From: Spirogloea muscicola
Lineage: Eukaryota > Streptophyta > Zygnematophyceae > Spirogloeales > Spirogloeaceae
NCBI GenBank assembly: GCA_009602725.1
Contig: WELB01000059.1
Span: 254,419-273,197 of the forward strand
Direction of reading: 5' to 3'
DNA length: 18,779 bases
Below, piece after piece: positions 15,891 through 18,779 of this stretch (its first letter is position 1; each line of letters starts with the position of its first letter). The notes below the pieces were generated by a model. The model had not been told where the DNA came from. It did no database searches and saw only the letters and a list, made by a program, of their open reading frames with translations. A program made the translations under genes and the position numbers.

Positions 15891-16508
15891 CTCCGAGAGC
15901 TTTTTCCTTTCAGCCGTTGCCTCATTTTGGAAGAGCTGTTGCTTTTTTACCTCCAACGGCGAGGAATTGACGTGTCGGAGACGAGCTGGACCTACAACGA
16001 GGACTGCAGATGCCAAGACGCAAATGAACAGTTGAGAAGAAGCTCTGCTACAGAGAAATGCGAAAGGCCCTCCCCAGTTTTGGACAAGATCCAGAGGGGC
16101 CGGGTAGCTCAAAGCACCACTCAGCAAAGCAAAATGGCTACTATAGATGGCTGCTCAGCCTTTACTTTCAGCTGCAATCTAAATGCAGCAAAAAGAAGAT
16201 GCTGCTCTTTCAAGGGGCACATGGCCATGCAAGGCCAGCTCGCAAAACGAACAAGGCCAGGAAGGAGTTGTCAAGCAAGACCCCGCAATAGGAGCCGAGT
16301 CCTGCTAGCCTGCAAGTTTGGGGCAATGCAGCAAATTCCAGCTACTTGATCAGTAAAAGTGAACAGCGGATCACGCAGTGGTCAATGACCTTACATATCA
16401 GGAAGTGGGCAGACCACGCAGCCTTGAGGGTACGCTGTCTCAACTTGAGCCTCTTGCGCATTACAATAGGCTGAGGGAGAGTGCCTGAAAAAAGGTTCTT
16501 AAGAGGCC
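15891..16508. other. Gene-free stretch
   Basis: Mixed-composition DNA. The longest plus-strand frame (15927-16349) shows no domain, signal or family resemblance that I recognise. No repeats from the other families were spotted. Confidence 0.4.
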
Positions 16509-16556
16509 AAAGAGAGAGAAGGCGCGCGGGGCACATGAATTGAAAGGGAGGCCAAA
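16509..16556 (+). mobile_element. Family B short element (partial copy)
   Basis: Shares the family B 5' half (GAGAGAAGGCGCGCGGGGC, then CATGAATTGAAAGGGAGGCCAA) with 17551-17618 and 18521-18599. The similarity stops after GGCCAA, so the 3' half is missing. Confidence 0.75.
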
Positions 16557-17060
16557 GGAGAGCAAGGAGGCTTGGAGCTAGGAAGCTCTTCCAATGTAAG
16601 GCAATGGCTGTGAGAGGAAGACTCTTTCTATATTTTTCGGTCCCTAATAGGCAGGTTAGAGCCGAACGCCTTCTTATGGTTGAGTGCTTGGGGATTAGGG
16701 ACAACCACTCGCCGCGACGAAGCACTCAGGCACAGCAGAAGACTTGCCCTGTGGCGCTGCCGCCAGGCAGCAGCTCCACCTCCTGGGCACGCGCTGCAGA
16801 CTTGCCCCTAGCGGAACGCCGCCAACGCCTCCAGAGCGAGCCGGCAACGAGCCGCGCGGGGCAGCGGTCTACAGCAGCAGGCAGCCGCAGGGCTGCGTCT
16901 CTCTCAGAGCTTCACTGAGTCCCCGGCCTCCGGTCAGGTCTCTCTCTGCTCCGTGCAGTAGTGTGTGCTTCTCCGTGCCACCCTTCCTCCAGGGTGTATG
17001 GGGTCGCCCGAGGCTCGCCCGCGAGGAGCGTTGCTGACGAGAGAACCACGAGCTGTCTCC
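16557..17060. other. Gene-free GC-rich stretch with a weak direct repeat
   Basis: AGACTTGCCC followed by a CGCCGCCA-like sequence occurs at 16739 and 16798 (59-bp offset). Open frames on both strands are low-complexity. No gene recognised. Confidence 0.4.
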
Positions 17061-17076
17061 AGCAGGCGCGATGGCG

Positions 17077-17225
17077 CCGAGCATGGCCGCGGCAGAGCAT
17101 GCCGCCAGGCATGGCCGAGGCCGGGCATGGCCGAGCATGGCCACCGCCGAGCATGCCGCCGGGGGCGTCCGGGCCCACGCATGCCGCCGAGCATGTCTGG
17201 GCCGAGCATGACGGGAGCATGCAAG
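17077..17225 (+). repeat. GCATG-rich minisatellite
   Basis: GAGCATG, GGCATG or CGCATG occurs ten times in about 150 bp, spaced by CCG/GGCC sequence (for example CCGAGCATGGCC and GAGCATGCCGCC). It is a degenerate tandem array with no coding function. Confidence 0.7.
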
Positions 17226-17310
17226 GCTTGATGAGATTGATGCACTTTTGCCTGCCTATTAGCACTTGATACTGTCTAACCGTCCCACTTAGGGGGCGCA
17301 TGTCGCTTTC

Positions 17311-17345
17311 CATTCTTTTGGGCTGGCCTCTCACAGCCACTAGTC
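17311..17345 (+). mobile_element. Family A hairpin sequence
   Basis: CATTCTTTTGGGCTGGCCTC followed by TCACAGCCACTAGTC matches the copy at 15855-15890, and similarity continues into a T-rich stretch (TTGTTCCTTTTTCC). No flanking target duplication was found. Confidence 0.6.
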
Positions 17346-17469
17346 TATTTGGAAGCGCGGATTTGTTCCTTTTTCCGGAGGCGGCTTGCCCGGACCATCG
17401 AGGTGACACGTAGGCAGACCACACGTGTGAGCGTGACACTCACGTCACTAGCTTAACGGACACCTTCGG

Positions 17470-17521
17470 GCCGGCTCTGCAACCGGCCGTCTCGGGCCCC
17501 CGGCGCGTTGACCCGCCGGGA
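17470..17521. repeat. Two adjacent GC hairpins
   Basis: GGCCGG...CCGGCC (about 17471-17488) is followed by CCCGGCG...CGCCGGG (about 17499-17520). Both stems are perfect or near-perfect. No gene is nearby. Confidence 0.55.
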
Positions 17522-17550
17522 CGCTCATGAATTCTTATTTTAATCATCAA

Positions 17551-17618
17551 AGAGAGAAGGCGCGCGGGGCGCATGAAATGAAAGGGAGGCCAATTCAAGC
17601 CAGTACATTGTTCAGGCG
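17551..17618 (+). mobile_element. Family B short element
   Basis: AGAGAGAAGGCGCGCGGGGC, GCATGAAATGAAAGGGAGGCC, AATTCAAGCCAGTACATTG and TTCAGGC run through most of the family B consensus seen at 18521-18599. Confidence 0.8.
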
Positions 17619-17784
17619 AAAGAGAAGGTCAGTGGGCATAAAGCTCACTCACTCCAACAGGGGCCACCTGTGAATGCGCAGAGGATGACGCAGTCGGAAG
17701 TGCAGCATGTTGTGATGAAGAGCCATCTTGGCAACTCGACAAGTACAGCGGCGACAACGGCGGCAGCGGCAGCGGCGGCGAGCT

Positions 17785-17838
17785 GGATCTGGCTTTTCCA
17801 GCCCCTACCCTCAATGGGCGAGCACTTTCGACTTGGCA
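17785..17838 (+). mobile_element. Family A short element
   Basis: CTGGCTTTTCCAGCCCCTA, then CCCTCAATGGGCGAGCACTTTC, matches the reverse complement of 1570-1595 and the LINE 3' end (ATGGGCGAGCC). It lacks the leading ATTCTTTTTGGG part. It is preceded by GCGGCAG/GCGGCG trinucleotide runs (about 17745-17781). Confidence 0.65.
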
Positions 17839-18064
17839 GGGATCGGCGGCGTACGCCATAGTGAGTGCAAGGGGTCCAGCCCCTCCAGCCTCTCAAACCC
17901 TGGACCCGGCGGCGTGCCCTACAGCCGACGCTCTGGATCTCACGGATCGGCGCCAAACCCAACGGTGGAAATCCAATCGATCTACCACCGTCGTTGAGAC
18001 CACCGGACTCCCTAGATTTACCTTAGATTAGGTCTCCGTATTATGTAGCCTTGTTTAGTGTGCA

Positions 18065-18367
18065 CTCGACTCTGCCTGAACAATGTATTGGCTTGGATTG
18101 GCCTCCCTTTCAAATACACGAAAATCTCCCCTTTCAATTCATGCGCCACGCGCGCCTTCTCCCTAGGTCAGGGATAAACCCTGAGCCCCTCAGTACCCCA
18201 CCGACACACTGCTGTGTGTGGGCCTTCAGAAGGCGCGCATTGAGGTGGTACCGCGCGGCTCCACACAGCAACTAGACCTCGATCTACGAGCTGGCATGGG
18301 GGGAAGGCGCGCGGTGCGCATGAGATTAAAGCTAGGCCAATTCAAGCCAATACATTGTTCAGGCAGA
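18065..18367. repeat. Fold-back pair of family B elements
   Basis: An inverted family B copy (18065-18163: ACTCGACTCTGCCTGAACAA ... CGCGCGCCTTCTCC) faces a direct copy (18302-18367: GGAAGGCGCGCGG ... TACATTGTTCAGGCAG). About 138 bp separates them. The left arm carries an internal duplication of the CCTCCCTTTCAA segment. Together they could form a long imperfect hairpin. Confidence 0.75.
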
Positions 18368-18440
18368 AAATGCAGAAAGTGCAAAGAATGCAGCGCAAAG
18401 AATGTGGCTACATGAAATGACGCCCTATACTAGGAGGGCC

Positions 18441-18779
18441 GGAGGTGCCACAGAGCGGGGGAAGCCGTGCTGACGGGGGCCATGTCGACTCGACCTGTAC
18501 CACTTGTAGAGCTGCTAGAGTGAGAGAAGGCGCGCGGGGCGCATGAATTGAAAGGGAGGCCAATTCAAGCCAATACATTGTTCAGGCAGAGTCGAGTGCA
18601 GAGGAGGTTGAGGAAGCAGCAATGGCAGGAGGGAGGGCGAGTGGGGGAAAGGAGGGTTGGAGGTGCCACACAGCGGGGAGAGCCGTGCTGACGGGGGCCA
18701 TGACGACTCGACCTGTACCGCTTGTGGAGCTGCTAGAGGAGGTTGAGAAAGCAGCAATGGCAGGAGGGAGGGCGGGTGG
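18441..18779 (+). repeat. 135-bp tandem repeat, two to three partial units
   Basis: GGAGGTGCCACA.AGCGGGG through GAGCTGCTAGAG occurs at 18441-18520 and 18659-18738. GAGGTTGAG.AAGCAGCAATGGCAGG occurs at 18604 and 18739. Without the family B insertion the unit is 135 bp. The array runs off the right window edge. Confidence 0.85.
18521..18599 (+). mobile_element. Family B short element, 79 bp, with a 4-bp target duplication
   Basis: The element interrupts the tandem repeat. The unit at 18731-18743 reads GCTAGAGGAGGTT without it, and here GCTAGAG is followed by the element and then AGAGGAGGTT. The duplicated bases are AGAG (18517-18520 and 18600-18603), giving a net gain of 83 bp. The element runs from TGAGAGAAGGCGCGCGGGGC to CAGAGTCGAGTGC. 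No terminal inverted repeats are seen. Confidence 0.85.

Noticed and set aside
16090-16140. tRNA or tRNA-derived SINE (GGGTAGCTCAAAGC)
   Set aside because: Only a loose A-box-like string is present; there is no B box (GGTTCGA) or cloverleaf.
16912-17439. Overlapping frames on both strands across the GCATG array
   Set aside because: The frames exist because the array lacks stops; the peptide is a repeat artefact.
18520-18601. Family B copy as a spliceosomal introner
   Set aside because: GTGAG and TGCAG sit at the edges, but the interval is 82 bp (or 84), not the 83 bp gained by insertion, and other copies lack the GT. No coding context is visible.

Overview
This window looks like transposon-dominated eukaryotic nuclear DNA with no convincing host gene. 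It holds decayed non-LTR (LINE) and Ty3/Gypsy LTR retrotransposons, short dispersed elements, minisatellites and GC-rich hairpins. No operons, bacterial-type ribosome binding sites, tRNA or rRNA genes or CRISPR arrays were seen. A Ty3/Gypsy element that carries a C5-cytosine DNA methyltransferase points to a charophyte (streptophyte) alga such as Klebsormidium or a relative. Cytosine methyltransferases captured by retrotransposons were reported in charophytes and dinoflagellates (de Mendoza et al. 2018, Nature Communications, recalled from memory). The taxon is an inference; dinoflagellates are the main alternative.

Layout. 1-1139: C-terminal end of a LINE ORF2, broken by a clean 84-bp insertion with a 7-bp target duplication. 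1140-1618: LINE 3' end, a second severely 5'-truncated LINE copy in tandem, and an inverted short repeat. 1621-2410 (minus): gag fragment of a Ty3/Gypsy element (copy 1). 2411-5210 (plus): copy 2, which keeps the gag tail, RNase H, integrase and a PHD finger but has lost protease, methyltransferase and most of RT. 5211-7554: LTR-like or intergenic DNA with small tandem repeats. 7555-13131 (plus): copy 3, with gag, protease, DNA methyltransferase, RT and integrase tail plus PHD finger; RNase H and the integrase core are deleted. 13132-14500: LTR-like DNA and GC-rich repeats. 15261-15812: a second, more decayed LINE relic. 15855-18779: short repeat families, a GCATG minisatellite, GC hairpins, and a 135-bp tandem repeat that shows an empty and a filled site for a 79-bp element.

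Copies 2 and 3 carry complementary deletions. Read side by side they give the order of the ancestral element: gag (two CCHC knuckles), aspartic protease, C5-DNA methyltransferase, RT, RNase H, integrase (HHCC, DDE, GPF), PHD finger, G-rich polypurine tract. The element thus encoded both a DNA-methylation writer and a likely histone-tail reader. In copy 3 the protease-methyltransferase section is one uninterrupted 803-codon frame, while the flanking gag and RT/integrase sections carry about eleven disruptions.
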